DNA of 64,000 nt from Streptococcus parasanguinis (GTDB taxonomy: Bacteria > Bacillota > Bacilli > Lactobacillales > Streptococcaceae), in assembly GCA_905188195.1 (NCBI GenBank), contig CAJJKY010000006.1:45460-109459 (forward strand), written 5' to 3'. The notes under the pieces are model-generated. The model did no database searches, was not told the origin of the DNA, and saw only the letters and a list, made by a program, of their open reading frames with translations. The position numbers and the translations under genes are program-made. This document shows positions 27,140-35,262 of this stretch, piece by piece; position 1 is the first letter of the stretch; every line of letters starts with the position of its first letter.

Positions 27140-27847
27140 TTATCGATTTAACAAGCTCAAGGCTTCCTTATCCGCAATAATGGTCACATTTGGATGTCCT
27201 TGAAGGGCACTAGCTGGCACTTTTTCTGTCCTTTCACCCTCTACTGTACCTTTGATTGCTTGGGCTTTTGATTCCCCATAAGCAAACAAGACAATTGATT
27301 TCGCAGCTAAGATATTGGCAATCCCCATCGAAATGGCTTGGGTTGGTACATCTTCGATCTTATCAAAGAAACGAGAATTAGCTTCAATGGTAGAGGCATC
27401 CAACTGAACTAAGTGGGTCTGACTATCAAAGGATGTCCCTGGCTCATTAAAACCGATATGCCCATTGCGCCCAATACCCAAGATTTGAAGGTCCACTGGA
27501 TGCTCTTCGAGTATTTTGTTATAACGGATCACTTCTTGATCGGCAGATTCTTCTACACCCGATGGGAGATAGCTTTCTTTGAATGGTTTGGCATCAAAGA
27601 GATTTTTCTCCATGAAATACCGATAAGATTGAGGATCATCTCCCGTCAACCCTACGTATTCATCTAAGTTCACACTGATTAGATTAGACAGATCCAAATC
27701 ACTTTCACGAATTTGTTTATAAAACTCAAGGGGACTGCTTCCAGTCGCAAGACCTAAGGTTTGAGCACCTTCCTTTAAGGTTTCTTTTAATATATCAAAG
27801 GCAACTTTTCCACCTTCAATTTGGTCCTTTACTTCAATAATTTTCAT
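27140..27847 (-). CDS. nagB: Glucosamine-6-phosphate deaminase
   Basis: NagB converts glucosamine-6-phosphate to fructose-6-phosphate and ammonia, linking amino-sugar breakdown to glycolysis. The 235-aa protein is of the short Firmicute type without the long allosteric C-terminus. It has TGSSPLEFYK (phosphate binding), LDEYVGL, and GIGRNGHIGFNEPG with catalytic His. GGAGG precedes the ATG. The promoter carries a NagR operator and an adjacent cre, so induction by amino sugars and glucose repression are expected. Confidence 0.97.
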   Translation of the reverse strand: MKIIEVKDQIEGGKVAFDILKETLKEGAQTLGLATGSSPLEFYKQIRESDLDLSNLISVNLDEYVGLTGDDPQSYRYFMEKNLFDAKPFKESYLPSGVEESADQEVIRYNKILEEHPVDLQILGIGRNGHIGFNEPGTSFDSQTHLVQLDASTIEANSRFFDKIEDVPTQAISMGIANILAAKSIVLFAYGESKAQAIKGTVEGERTEKVPASALQGHPNVTIIADKEALSLLNR

Positions 27848-27877
27848 TGGATAGACCTCCTATTTCTCTATGCTTTT

Positions 27878-27906
27878 ATTATATGGTATAGACCAATTTT
27901 TGTCAA
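27878..27906 (-). promoter_or_regulatory. nagB promoter
   Basis: Perfect consensus hexamers on the minus strand: TTGACA (27906-27901), 17-nt spacer, TATAAT (27883-27878). Confidence 0.92.
27883..27897. promoter_or_regulatory. NagR (GntR/HutC-family) operator
   Basis: ATTGGTCTATACCAT on the minus strand is the TGGTCTAnACCA-type palindrome bound by NagR/YvoA/DasR regulators. It fills the spacer of the nagB promoter, so bound repressor would exclude RNA polymerase. Confidence 0.8.
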
Positions 27907-27907
27907 G

Positions 27908-27921
27908 TGAAACCGCTATCT
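27908..27921. promoter_or_regulatory. cre site at nagB
   Basis: TGAAACCGCTATCT matches all defined positions of TGNAANCGNWNNCW and lies one base upstream of the nagB -35. Confidence 0.65.
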
Positions 27922-27956
27922 TTTTCTGGCATTTTTTTCATTTTCAAGTCGATTCG

Positions 27957-27965
27957 TGATATAAT
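27957..27965 (+). promoter_or_regulatory. Extended -10 promoter of the small membrane protein/queA/arcR transcript
   Basis: TGA-TATAAT; only seven bases separate the box from the ATG at 27973, placing the transcription start at or next to the A of the start codon. Confidence 0.6.
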
Positions 27966-27972
27966 GAAAGGT

Positions 27973-28143
27973 ATGATTGTATCACTATTATTCATCATTT
28001 TTTTGATCGGACTCCTTGTCTTTCTCTTATCTTTCTTGATTCATCAAAGAAAGATTCTCAAGGTCCTGATCTTTTTGATGGGAATCAGCCTGATGCTCTT
28101 AGCTGTCGGGACTACCATCTATCTACTCACAAATTTATTATAA
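27973..28143 (+). CDS. Small two-helix membrane protein, function unknown
   Basis: A 56-residue protein starting MIVSLLFIIFL with two hydrophobic helices (about 2-22 and 30-53) separated by HQRKILK. The start at 27973 was chosen because a TATAAT lies just upstream. A longer frame from GTG 27907 would overlap that promoter and has no ribosome binding site; an intermediate ATG at 27964 is also possible. It ends 11 nt before queA and is probably co-transcribed with queA and arcR. I do not recognise a family. Confidence 0.65.
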   Translation: MIVSLLFIIFLIGLLVFLLSFLIHQRKILKVLIFLMGISLMLLAVGTTIYLLTNLL

Positions 28144-28154
28144 AAGGAGCGCAA

Positions 28155-29183
28155 ATGAATACCAACGACTTTGACTTTGATTTGCCTGAAGAACTGATTG
28201 CCCAAACCCCTCTTGAAAAACGAGATGCCTCTAAACTCCTGATCCTCGATCGAAAAACAGGGCAATTCCAAGACCGTCATTTTGATGCAATTTTGGATGA
28301 ATTGGAGCCAGGAGATGCTCTTGTCATGAACAATACGCGCGTTCTACCTGCCCGTCTTCATGGGGTCAAACCAGAAACAGGTGGTCACGTCGAATTCCTT
28401 CTCCTTAAAAATACGCAAGATGACTGTTGGGAAGTCTTGGCAAAACCCGCAAAACGCTTAAAGGTAGGGGCTACAGTCAGCTTTGGAGATGGTCGTTTGA
28501 CCGCAACCGTCGAGGAAGAATTGGAACATGGAGGGCGCATCGTTCGCTTCCACTACCAAGGGATCTTTTTAGAAGTCTTGGAAAGCCTTGGTGAAATGCC
28601 ACTTCCTCCCTATATTCACGAAAAGCTTGCTGATCGCGAACGCTACCAAACCGTTTACGCCAAAGAAAATGGTTCTGCTGCAGCTCCAACGGCAGGTCTT
28701 CATTTCACCCAAGAATTGCTCCAAAAGATTGAAGCCAAAGGGGTTCACCTGGTCTATTTGACCCTTCATGTGGGCCTAGGAACCTTCCGTCCAGTATCCG
28801 TGGACAATCTTGAAGACCATGAGATGCACTCTGAATTTTACCAACTTTCTGAAGAGGCCGCTGCTACCCTTCGTCAGGTAAAAGCTGCAGGGAAACGCAT
28901 CGTAGCCGTCGGAACGACTTCTATCCGAACTCTCGAAACGATTGGCAACAAATTTGATGGAGACATCCAAGCTGATTCAGGCTGGACCAATATCTTTATC
29001 AAACCAGGTTATGAATGGAAAGTCGTCGATGCCTTTTCAACCAACTTCCACCTTCCAAAATCAACTCTGGTCATGTTGGTTTCTGCCTTTGCCGGCCGTG
29101 AATTAACCCTCGAAGCATACCACCATGCGATTGAAGAACGCTACCGGTTCTTCAGTTTCGGGGATGCTATGTTCATCAAGTAA
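28155..29183 (+). CDS. queA: S-adenosylmethionine:tRNA ribosyltransferase-isomerase
   Basis: QueA transfers and isomerises the ribosyl part of SAM onto preQ1-tRNA to give epoxyqueuosine at the wobble base of GUN-anticodon tRNAs. The 342-aa protein has the hallmark DFDFDLPEELIAQ N-terminus, MNNTRVLPARL, GSAAAPTAGLHFT and GLGTFRPV motifs. AAAGGAG precedes the ATG. It is followed by arcR 11 nt later; a queA-arcR pair next to the ADI operon is known from S. gordonii-type genomes. Confidence 0.97.
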   Translation: MNTNDFDFDLPEELIAQTPLEKRDASKLLILDRKTGQFQDRHFDAILDELEPGDALVMNNTRVLPARLHGVKPETGGHVEFLLLKNTQDDCWEVLAKPAKRLKVGATVSFGDGRLTATVEEELEHGGRIVRFHYQGIFLEVLESLGEMPLPPYIHEKLADRERYQTVYAKENGSAAAPTAGLHFTQELLQKIEAKGVHLVYLTLHVGLGTFRPVSVDNLEDHEMHSEFYQLSEEAAATLRQVKAAGKRIVAVGTTSIRTLETIGNKFDGDIQADSGWTNIFIKPGYEWKVVDAFSTNFHLPKSTLVMLVSAFAGRELTLEAYHHAIEERYRFFSFGDAMFIK

Positions 29184-29194
29184 AGGAGTCTCTC

Positions 29195-29665
29195 ATGAAT
29201 AAAATTGAAAGCCGCCATCGCTTGATCCGCTCGATCATTTCTGAGCGTAGGATTCATACCCAACAAGAACTTCAAGAAGCCTTAGAAGCCAATGGCGTTC
29301 TCGTTACCCAGTCCACCCTTTCACGGGATGTCAAATCCTTGAATCTAGTAAAAATTAACGAGGGGGATAGTTCCTACTATGCCATGAATACGATCGCTCC
29401 TTCCCGTTGGGAAAAGCGCCTGCGGATGTATATGGAAGATGCCTTAGTTATGTTACGGCCCGTTCAAAACCAGGTCGTTGTAAAAACTCTTCCAGGTCTG
29501 GCCCAATCCTTTGGAGCTATCTTAGATGCATTGGAACTCCAAGAAATTGTAGCCACCATCTGTGGAGACGATGTCTGTTTAGTCATCTGCGAAGACAACC
29601 AAGGAGCTTTGGATTGCTTTGAAAAATTAAAAGAATTCACCCCACCCTTCTTCTTTAGTAAATAA
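29195..29665 (+). CDS. arcR: ArgR/AhrC-family arginine regulator (ArcR)
   Basis: The 156-residue protein has the winged-helix N-domain (TQQELQEALEANG, then the SRDVKSLNLVK recognition region) and the C-terminal oligomerisation/arginine-binding domain with the GDDVCLVI motif. Its position at the 3' side of the ADI operon and next to queA points to ArcR, the arginine-dependent activator of arc genes, rather than a biosynthetic ArgR. Several ArgR paralogues exist in streptococci, so the assignment rests on context. A terminator begins at its stop codon. Confidence 0.9.
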   Translation: MNKIESRHRLIRSIISERRIHTQQELQEALEANGVLVTQSTLSRDVKSLNLVKINEGDSSYYAMNTIAPSRWEKRLRMYMEDALVMLRPVQNQVVVKTLPGLAQSFGAILDALELQEIVATICGDDVCLVICEDNQGALDCFEKLKEFTPPFFFSK

Positions 29666-29696
29666 AAAGTTTGGAAACCAAGTTTCCAAACTTTTT
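29664..29696 (+). terminator. arcR terminator, left member of a direct duplication
   Basis: GTTTGGAAAC and GTTTCCAAAC flank a 3-nt loop with A5 before and T5 after. A 31-bp segment of it recurs at 30115-30145 with two substitutions. Confidence 0.9.
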
Positions 29697-30114
29697 AAAA
29701 TATAGACAAACTATCTTAAAATAAGGTGAGCGATTCTGCAAAAAAATTAAAATGTGTTCTAATTTTTTGAATGAATGAAGAAAATACTGAAACTTTCCGC
29801 CGTGAGAAAAGTGCCTGAAACAAAATTGTTTCAGGCACTCGGAATTATTGAGAGTAAAACAGTTTGGGAAACTGTTTTAGCCTGAGCCCAGAAATTAAAA
29901 AGCGAGGGAGCTCAATACAAATTGAACACAGGCTGCGGATTGTGTCAAAAAGATAAGTTCTCCTAGAATCGAAAGATTCCGCGTCAAACTTCCTATTTTG
30001 ACTTTATCCGCAGACGCCCTTAGTATCTTGATTTAGTCTTGGAACTTCGTAGAAGTTCGCTGACGTCCGTACTCACCTAAGGAAAGTTTTTAGTATAAGT
30101 TTGTCTTCAATCTG
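29697..30114 (+). repeat. Structured intergenic repeat, copy 2 (long form, 418 bp)
   Basis: It has the same ends and conserved blocks as copy 1 (15252-15489). AACTTTCC (29791-29798) pairs with GGAAAGTT (30081-30088) and GTGAG (29802-29806) with CTCAC (30072-30076). The hairpin at 29811-29838 is perfect and its arms differ from copy 1 by compensating changes; hairpins at 29856-29878 and 30042-30058 also match copy 1 in position. An extra segment of roughly 160 nt (about 29880-30035) adds the helix CTGCGGAT/ATCCGCAG and several small hairpins. There is no open reading frame. Confidence 0.8.
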
Positions 30115-30145
30115 AAAGTTTAGAAACTAAGTTTCCAAACTTTTT
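30115..30145. terminator. Duplicate of the arcR terminator at the end of arcT
   Basis: This 31-bp copy of 29666-29696 has two changes and overlaps the arcT stop codon. Its T tract faces the + strand; on the minus strand it still forms the hairpin (with G-T pairs) but has only a short T run. Confidence 0.8.
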
Positions 30146-31478
30146 ATTTTGTCGCTAGGCGCTGAATGGCTTTTCGATAGATTTCCATCGCAGCGTAGAG
30201 ATCGTCAATTTTTGCTCGTTCATTGGCCTGGTGCTCGGTCTGTTCTGCACCTGGGAAAAGAGCGCCGAAAGCTACACAGTTTTCCATAGTTCGCGCAAAT
30301 GTCGCACCACCTGAAGACATGGCTGGTGTCCTATCCCCGGTTTCTTCCTGGTAGACGGCCATCAAAGAGCTGACTAAAGGACTATCTAGCGGTACATATA
30401 AAGGAGCCAAATAGTCAAATTCTTCATACTCCAACTGATAGCTAGCCGCAATTTCTTGCAAACGAGCTACCAAGTCCTCCTTGTCTGCTAAAACTGGAAT
30501 CCGGATATCAATTCCGATTTCCGATTGTTCTTGATCGATCACAAGGGTCGCAAGATTGAAGGAAAGATCTCCACTTGGTTCATCTGTAATTCTGCCAAAT
30601 AGAGCTTCACCAGTCGCATCCTCACCAACAGCATCTGCGATAAAGAGCAAAGCTGGATGGGGTTGGATGAGGGATAAACTTTCCGCTAAACCGACAATGG
30701 CATTCACTCCTTCAGCTGCATCTTTAGAGTGCTTGGAAACACCCAAAACCGTTACAAAATCTTCTGTTTGGCTATATTGAACCCCACTTTGATCCAAAAC
30801 AGGAAGCAACTCTTCCAAACGATAACCTGCATAGGTCGCCTTGTCTGGAACAACATTGAGGGCCTGTCCAGCCTGTAAGGGAAGATCATCCCAACCTGGA
30901 CCATGCAATTTCACTTGTAATAAGCCTTTTTCAGCATAGGTTAATGGGAAAGAAGAATCCGGTGCAAATCCAAGATCTGCTTGCTCTTCGATTTGGTTGT
31001 AGCGGTTCATACAGCGCCACAAGGTTTCTTCATCCGTCCCAAAGATAAAGCGGATTCGTTTGGTAAACTGGATGCCATCATCCAACAAACTCTTAACTGC
31101 ATAGAGGGCAGCGAGGGACGGCCCCTTATCATCCTGCACACCACGACCTACTAAATAATCACCGACAATAGTCGCTTCAAAAGGTGGCGTTTGCCAATCT
31201 TTTAGATCACCGGCTGGAACAACATCCAAGTGACAAAGAACGGCCAGGAGTTCTTCCCCCTGACCGATCTCTGCATATCCATAGTATCCTTCAGGATCTA
31301 TATATGTTTGAAAACCTAATTCTCGAGCAAGCTCTAAGGTTTTTTCTAGGACATCTTGGATAGCTTGTCCAAACGGTGTTCCATTTTCCCCTTCGTTTAA
31401 TACTGAGGGGTAAGAAATGATGGTTTGAAGCGAGTTTAAAAACTGCTCTTTTACATCGTTCTTTATTCTATTTTTCAT
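30144..31478 (-). CDS. arcT: M20-family dipeptidase of the ADI operon (ArcT, PepV-like)
   Basis: The 444-residue protein is an M20 metallopeptidase of the PepV/Xaa-His dipeptidase type: LCHLDVVPAGD (metal ligands), GRGVQDDKGPSLAAL (bridging Asp), FGTDEET (catalytic Glu) and SSGGATFARTM. It lies 17 nt after arcD. Streptococcal ADI operons often end in such a gene, called arcT; release of arginine from peptides to feed the pathway is a reasonable inference. The stop codon lies in the T tract of the duplicated terminator. Confidence 0.9.
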   Translation of the reverse strand: MKNRIKNDVKEQFLNSLQTIISYPSVLNEGENGTPFGQAIQDVLEKTLELARELGFQTYIDPEGYYGYAEIGQGEELLAVLCHLDVVPAGDLKDWQTPPFEATIVGDYLVGRGVQDDKGPSLAALYAVKSLLDDGIQFTKRIRFIFGTDEETLWRCMNRYNQIEEQADLGFAPDSSFPLTYAEKGLLQVKLHGPGWDDLPLQAGQALNVVPDKATYAGYRLEELLPVLDQSGVQYSQTEDFVTVLGVSKHSKDAAEGVNAIVGLAESLSLIQPHPALLFIADAVGEDATGEALFGRITDEPSGDLSFNLATLVIDQEQSEIGIDIRIPVLADKEDLVARLQEIAASYQLEYEEFDYLAPLYVPLDSPLVSSLMAVYQEETGDRTPAMSSGGATFARTMENCVAFGALFPGAEQTEHQANERAKIDDLYAAMEIYRKAIQRLATK

Positions 31479-31495
31479 GAAACACCTACTTTATT

Positions 31496-33007
31496 CTATT
31501 GCAAGAATGGAACCACAGTTCCTAGTAGAAGAAGGGCAATGGTGATCACAACAATCGCTACGACCAATTTACCCATGAATTTCCACCATGCACTCAAGTC
31601 AACACGTCCAAGAGCAAGAGCTCCCATTACGATACCTGAAGTTGGTGCGATCAAGTTCAAGACACCAGATGCAGATTGGTAAGCTGTGACAATCAAGCTA
31701 CCTGGTACATTGACGAATTTACCAAGAGGTGCCATGATACCCATTGTTGCACTGGCAAGACCAGATGATGATGGGATCAAGAATGACATTGGCAAGTAGA
31801 AAATGTAAGTCAAGACAATGAACAATTGAGATGAAAGACCTTTCAGTCCTTCTTCACCCCAGTGAAGAATTGTCGCAGTGATCATACCGTCGTTCATGAT
31901 GACTTGGATACCACGTGCTACCGCTACGATAAGAGCAACACTCAAGAGGTCAGCTGCACCATTCATGAAAGATGAAATGATTTTATCTTCTTTCAAGCCA
32001 TAAATGATACCAACGAGGATTCCCATGAAGGCAAAGAGCATAGCTGTTTGTGGGAAGTACCATGTACCAAGAGCATCTGTGTTACCGATCAATTGACCAA
32101 GTACTGGAATTTTATGGAGAGATTCGTTAAAGTTGTTAAAGAATGTAATACCCAAATCTTTGAATGGGATAAATCCAGCAACCATGATAACGAATGTTGA
32201 GATGAAGACGACCAAGACACGTTTTTGTTTCTTGTTCATTTGTGAAGGAATTTCTTCGCCACTATCAACATTGAAGTGTTTCAAATCTTCTTCACGAGTT
32301 GCATAGGTGAGAGATTTGGTTGGGTCTTTTTGAACCTTATCTGCATAACGGTATACATAGTAGGTGCTAAGTCCTGTCAATACGATCCAGAAGATCACAC
32401 GAAGTAAGAGACCTGAAGCACTTGAGATACCTGCAGTATCAGATGCGATAACTGTCGCAAATGGGTTCAATGTTGACGCCAAACATCCGATTTGTGATCC
32501 TAAAAGGATAATGGCTACCCCTGTCAAGCTGTCAAAACCAACGGACATCATAACAGGTACAAGAAGTGGATAGAAGGCCATGGTTTCTTCACCCATACCA
32601 TAAGTGGTACCACCAAGGGCAAACAATGGCATCAAGATCAAAATCAACATTTTTTCGCGGCCTTTGTATTTACGAACGATAGAAGCAATCCCTACATCAA
32701 GGGTACCTGTTTCGTTCACAACACCAAGGAAACCACCGACCATTAAGATGAAGAAGGCTACGTCAATCGCTGCACTAGTTGGTGCTTTACCAAGCATGGC
32801 ATTGATTGGGGCCATCAAGACATCCCAAATCCCTTGAGGATGTGCTTTTACAGATTCATAACTACCTGCAATGATAGCACCTGCATCGTCAACCTTGTAT
32901 TGACCAGCTGGAATAATCCAAGTTAACACTGCCATAATAGCAATGATAATTAACAATACGGAAAAAGATGAAGGCATCTTAAATCCTTTTTTCGTTTTTT
33001 CACTCAT
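31496..33007 (-). CDS. arcD: YfcC-family transporter, likely arginine/ornithine antiporter of the ADI operon
   Basis: The 503-residue integral membrane protein has about 12-13 hydrophobic segments and begins with a short cytoplasmic tail (MSEKTKKGFKMPSS). It shows YfcC/DcuC-superfamily features such as GGTTYGMGEE and GCLASTLNPFA. It is not of the classical APC-type ArcD, but this family occupies the arcD slot in oral streptococci. Its place between arcC and arcT supports arginine/ornithine exchange. An AGGAGGAAG ribosome binding site is present; the gap to arcC holds a perfect palindrome and a possible internal promoter. Confidence 0.88.
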   Translation of the reverse strand: MSEKTKKGFKMPSSFSVLLIIIAIMAVLTWIIPAGQYKVDDAGAIIAGSYESVKAHPQGIWDVLMAPINAMLGKAPTSAAIDVAFFILMVGGFLGVVNETGTLDVGIASIVRKYKGREKMLILILMPLFALGGTTYGMGEETMAFYPLLVPVMMSVGFDSLTGVAIILLGSQIGCLASTLNPFATVIASDTAGISSASGLLLRVIFWIVLTGLSTYYVYRYADKVQKDPTKSLTYATREEDLKHFNVDSGEEIPSQMNKKQKRVLVVFISTFVIMVAGFIPFKDLGITFFNNFNESLHKIPVLGQLIGNTDALGTWYFPQTAMLFAFMGILVGIIYGLKEDKIISSFMNGAADLLSVALIVAVARGIQVIMNDGMITATILHWGEEGLKGLSSQLFIVLTYIFYLPMSFLIPSSSGLASATMGIMAPLGKFVNVPGSLIVTAYQSASGVLNLIAPTSGIVMGALALGRVDLSAWWKFMGKLVVAIVVITIALLLLGTVVPFLQ

Positions 33008-33042
33008 TTGTCTTCCTCCTAACGCAACAAAGTGTGAGTGAT

Positions 33043-33067
33043 GTTTTACAAGAGTCTCTTGTAAAAC
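33043..33067. promoter_or_regulatory. Perfect 25-nt palindrome between arcC and arcD
   Basis: GTTTTACAAGAG and CTCTTGTAAAAC are exact complements around one central base. No T run follows on the minus strand, so it is not a standard terminator. It may be an operator or an mRNA-processing/stability hairpin. Confidence 0.6.
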
Positions 33068-33083
33068 GCTTACCTATAGATTT

Positions 33084-33092
33084 ATTCTATCA
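33084..33092 (-). promoter_or_regulatory. Possible internal promoter for arcD-arcT
   Basis: Minus-strand TGA-TAGAAT extended -10. Transcription would start near 33077, ten bases before the 33067-33043 palindrome. No good -35 is seen. Confidence 0.35.
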
Positions 33093-33131
33093 CAATAAGC
33101 TTTAAAATACTAGTTTTTTCCTAATTTTTCA

Positions 33132-34076
33132 TTAGTCTTTTTGGATGATTGTTCCACTTTCAGACTCAATCAAAGCTCCAAGGTTTTCAAGTGATGTAAT
33201 AACTGCTTTTCCTTCTGGGCGACCATTGACGAAGGCAATGGCAGCTTCCACTTTAGGAAGCATGCTTCCTGGTGCAAATTGGTCTTGTTTGATGTATTCT
33301 TCCAATTGAGCCACATTAACATGTTCCAATTTTGCTTGGTCTGGTTTGTTGTAGTTCACAAAGACATAATCGACACCAGTCAAGACGATGAAGAGGTCTG
33401 CTTCTACTAATTCAGCCAAACGTTGAGATGCAAAGTCTTTATCGATAACCGCTTCAACACCAGATAAGCTACCATCTGCTTCTTTCACAACTGGGATACC
33501 ACCACCACCGGCTGCCACAACGACTTGACCGTCGTTCAACAAAGTACGGATGGTATTGATTTCTTTGATATCCACTGGTTTTGGTGAAGCCACGACTTTA
33601 CGCCAGCCACGACCAGCATCTTCTTTGAAAGTTGCTCCTGATTTTTCAGCTTCTGCTTTTGCTTCTTCTTCTGAGTAGAATGGACCGATTGGTTTGCTGA
33701 GGTTGACAAAAGCTGGGTCGTTCTTATCAACAATGACTTGTGTCACAACAGAAGCCACATCTTTTTCGATTCCTTCTTCATGAAGAGCATTTTGAAGAGC
33801 ATTTTGAAGCCAGTAGCCAATACTTCCTTCGGTCATAGCAACTAATGAATCCAATGGGAAAGCAGGGTTTTTTTCAGAGTTTGCTGCCAAGTGTTGGAGC
33901 AAAAGGTTCCCTACTTGAGGACCATTTCCGTGAGTGATGATCAAGTCATCCCCGTTTTTGATTAATTTGACTAAGTGTTTTGCTGTTTCTACAAGTGCTT
34001 CTTGTTGAGCTTGAGCAGAAGGATCAGATGAGAGAATAGCATTTCCTCCCAAAGCAACGACGATTTTTCTTGACAT
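33132..34076 (-). CDS. arcC: Carbamate kinase
   Basis: ArcC makes ATP from carbamoyl phosphate and ADP, the energy-yielding step of the ADI pathway, releasing ammonia and CO2 that raise pH. The 314-aa amino-acid-kinase-fold protein has VALGGNAI, THGNGPQVGNLL and VVAAGGGGIPVV. Most of the substrate-contact residues of the family are in these loops. The ribosome binding site is AAAGGGAAAA. It is separated from arcB by a terminator-like hairpin, so its level may be lower than that of arcA-arcB. Confidence 0.97.
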   Translation of the reverse strand: MSRKIVVALGGNAILSSDPSAQAQQEALVETAKHLVKLIKNGDDLIITHGNGPQVGNLLLQHLAANSEKNPAFPLDSLVAMTEGSIGYWLQNALQNALHEEGIEKDVASVVTQVIVDKNDPAFVNLSKPIGPFYSEEEAKAEAEKSGATFKEDAGRGWRKVVASPKPVDIKEINTIRTLLNDGQVVVAAGGGGIPVVKEADGSLSGVEAVIDKDFASQRLAELVEADLFIVLTGVDYVFVNYNKPDQAKLEHVNVAQLEEYIKQDQFAPGSMLPKVEAAIAFVNGRPEGKAVITSLENLGALIESESGTIIQKD

Positions 34077-34093
34077 AAATTTTCCCTTTCTAT

Positions 34094-34135
34094 AAAAAAT
34101 AGGGGCAGGACTAAAGCTAGCAGTCCAGCCCCTAT
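34094..34135 (-). terminator. Terminator-like hairpin between arcB and arcC
   Basis: ATAGGGGC and GCCCCTAT plus an inner GGACT/AGTCC pairing are followed on the minus strand by T6. It is strong on paper, so arcC and later genes must depend on readthrough or the processing of a longer transcript. Confidence 0.8.
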
Positions 34136-34161
34136 AGCTGTTGGTATACGGTTATAAAGTC

Positions 34162-35178
34162 TTAAACTTTTGGAATGTACAAGTTACCAAGAGTAGCTGC
34201 CATAACCGCTTTGATGGTGTGCATACGGTTTTCAGCTTGGTCAAAGTGACGAGCATATTTGCTGCGGAACACTTCGTCAGTAACTTCCATTTCTTCTACG
34301 CCGAATTTTTCAGCAACATCTTTACCGTAAACAGTATTTGTATCGTGGAAGGCTGGCAAGCAGTGCAAGAAGATTAAGTCTTCGTTATCAGCTTTCTTAA
34401 TCAAATCCATGTTTACTTGGTAAGGTTTCAAAAGGGCAACACGTTCTGCAAATTTGTCTTCTTCACCCATAGATACCCAAACGTCAGTGTAAAGTACGTC
34501 TGCACCTTTCACAGCTTCATCGGCATCTTCAGTGATCAAGATATGAGCGCCACTTTCTTTTGCATATCCTTCTGCCAATTCAACGATTTCTTTTTCTGGG
34601 AAGAGTTCTTTTGGTGAGAAGATGTGTACGTTCACACCAAGGATAGCACCTGTTACAAGAAGGCTGTTCGCAACGTTGTTACGTCCATCACCACAGTATA
34701 CAAGTGTCAAACCTTCCAAACGTCCAAAGTTTTCTTGAACTGTCAAGTAGTCTGCAAGCATTTGAGTTGGGTGCCATTCGTCAGTCAAACCATTCCATAC
34801 TGGAACACCTGAGAATTCAGCCAATTCTTCAACCATACGTTGGCTGAAACCACGGAATTCAATACCGTCAAACATACGTCCAAGAACTTTAGCAGTATCT
34901 TCTGTAGATTCTTTTTTACCAAGTTGGATGTCGTTTGCACCTAGGTATTCTGGGTGAGCACCAAGGTCGATAGCTGCTGTTGTGAAGGCAGCACGAGTAC
35001 GAGTTGAAGTTTTTTCAAACAAAAGCGCAATGTTTTTACCAGCAAGATAGTGGTGTTCAATGTTGCGTTTTTTAAGGTCTTTCAAGTGAGCTGAAAGTCC
35101 GATAAGGTACTCTAACTCTGCACGTGTAAAGTCTTTTTCTGCCAAGAAGCTACGTCCTTGGAACACTGAATTTGTCAT
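34162..35178 (-). CDS. arcB: Ornithine carbamoyltransferase, catabolic
   Basis: ArcB converts citrulline and phosphate to ornithine and carbamoyl phosphate. The 338-residue protein has EKTSTRTRAAF (carbamoyl-phosphate binding), the DEWHPTQMLAD segment and FLHCLPAFHD with the catalytic Cys. Length and operon place it with catabolic OTCases rather than the shorter anabolic ArgF. AGGAGAC precedes the ATG. A hairpin separates it from arcA. Confidence 0.96.
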   Translation of the reverse strand: MTNSVFQGRSFLAEKDFTRAELEYLIGLSAHLKDLKKRNIEHHYLAGKNIALLFEKTSTRTRAAFTTAAIDLGAHPEYLGANDIQLGKKESTEDTAKVLGRMFDGIEFRGFSQRMVEELAEFSGVPVWNGLTDEWHPTQMLADYLTVQENFGRLEGLTLVYCGDGRNNVANSLLVTGAILGVNVHIFSPKELFPEKEIVELAEGYAKESGAHILITEDADEAVKGADVLYTDVWVSMGEEDKFAERVALLKPYQVNMDLIKKADNEDLIFLHCLPAFHDTNTVYGKDVAEKFGVEEMEVTDEVFRSKYARHFDQAENRMHTIKAVMAATLGNLYIPKV

Positions 35179-35224
35179 TCTATTTGTCTCCTATTTTCTT
35201 TCTAGTATTGATCAGTAAGAAGAA

Positions 35225-35250
35225 AGAGCTGATCCTCAAAGACCAGCTCT
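35225..35250 (-). other. Intercistronic hairpin between arcA and arcB
   Basis: AGAGCTG and CAGCTCT form a 7-bp stem around a 12-nt loop, without a clean T run. It is more likely a processing or stability element than a full terminator. Confidence 0.55.
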
Positions 35251-35262
35251 CGGTCTTCTCTA

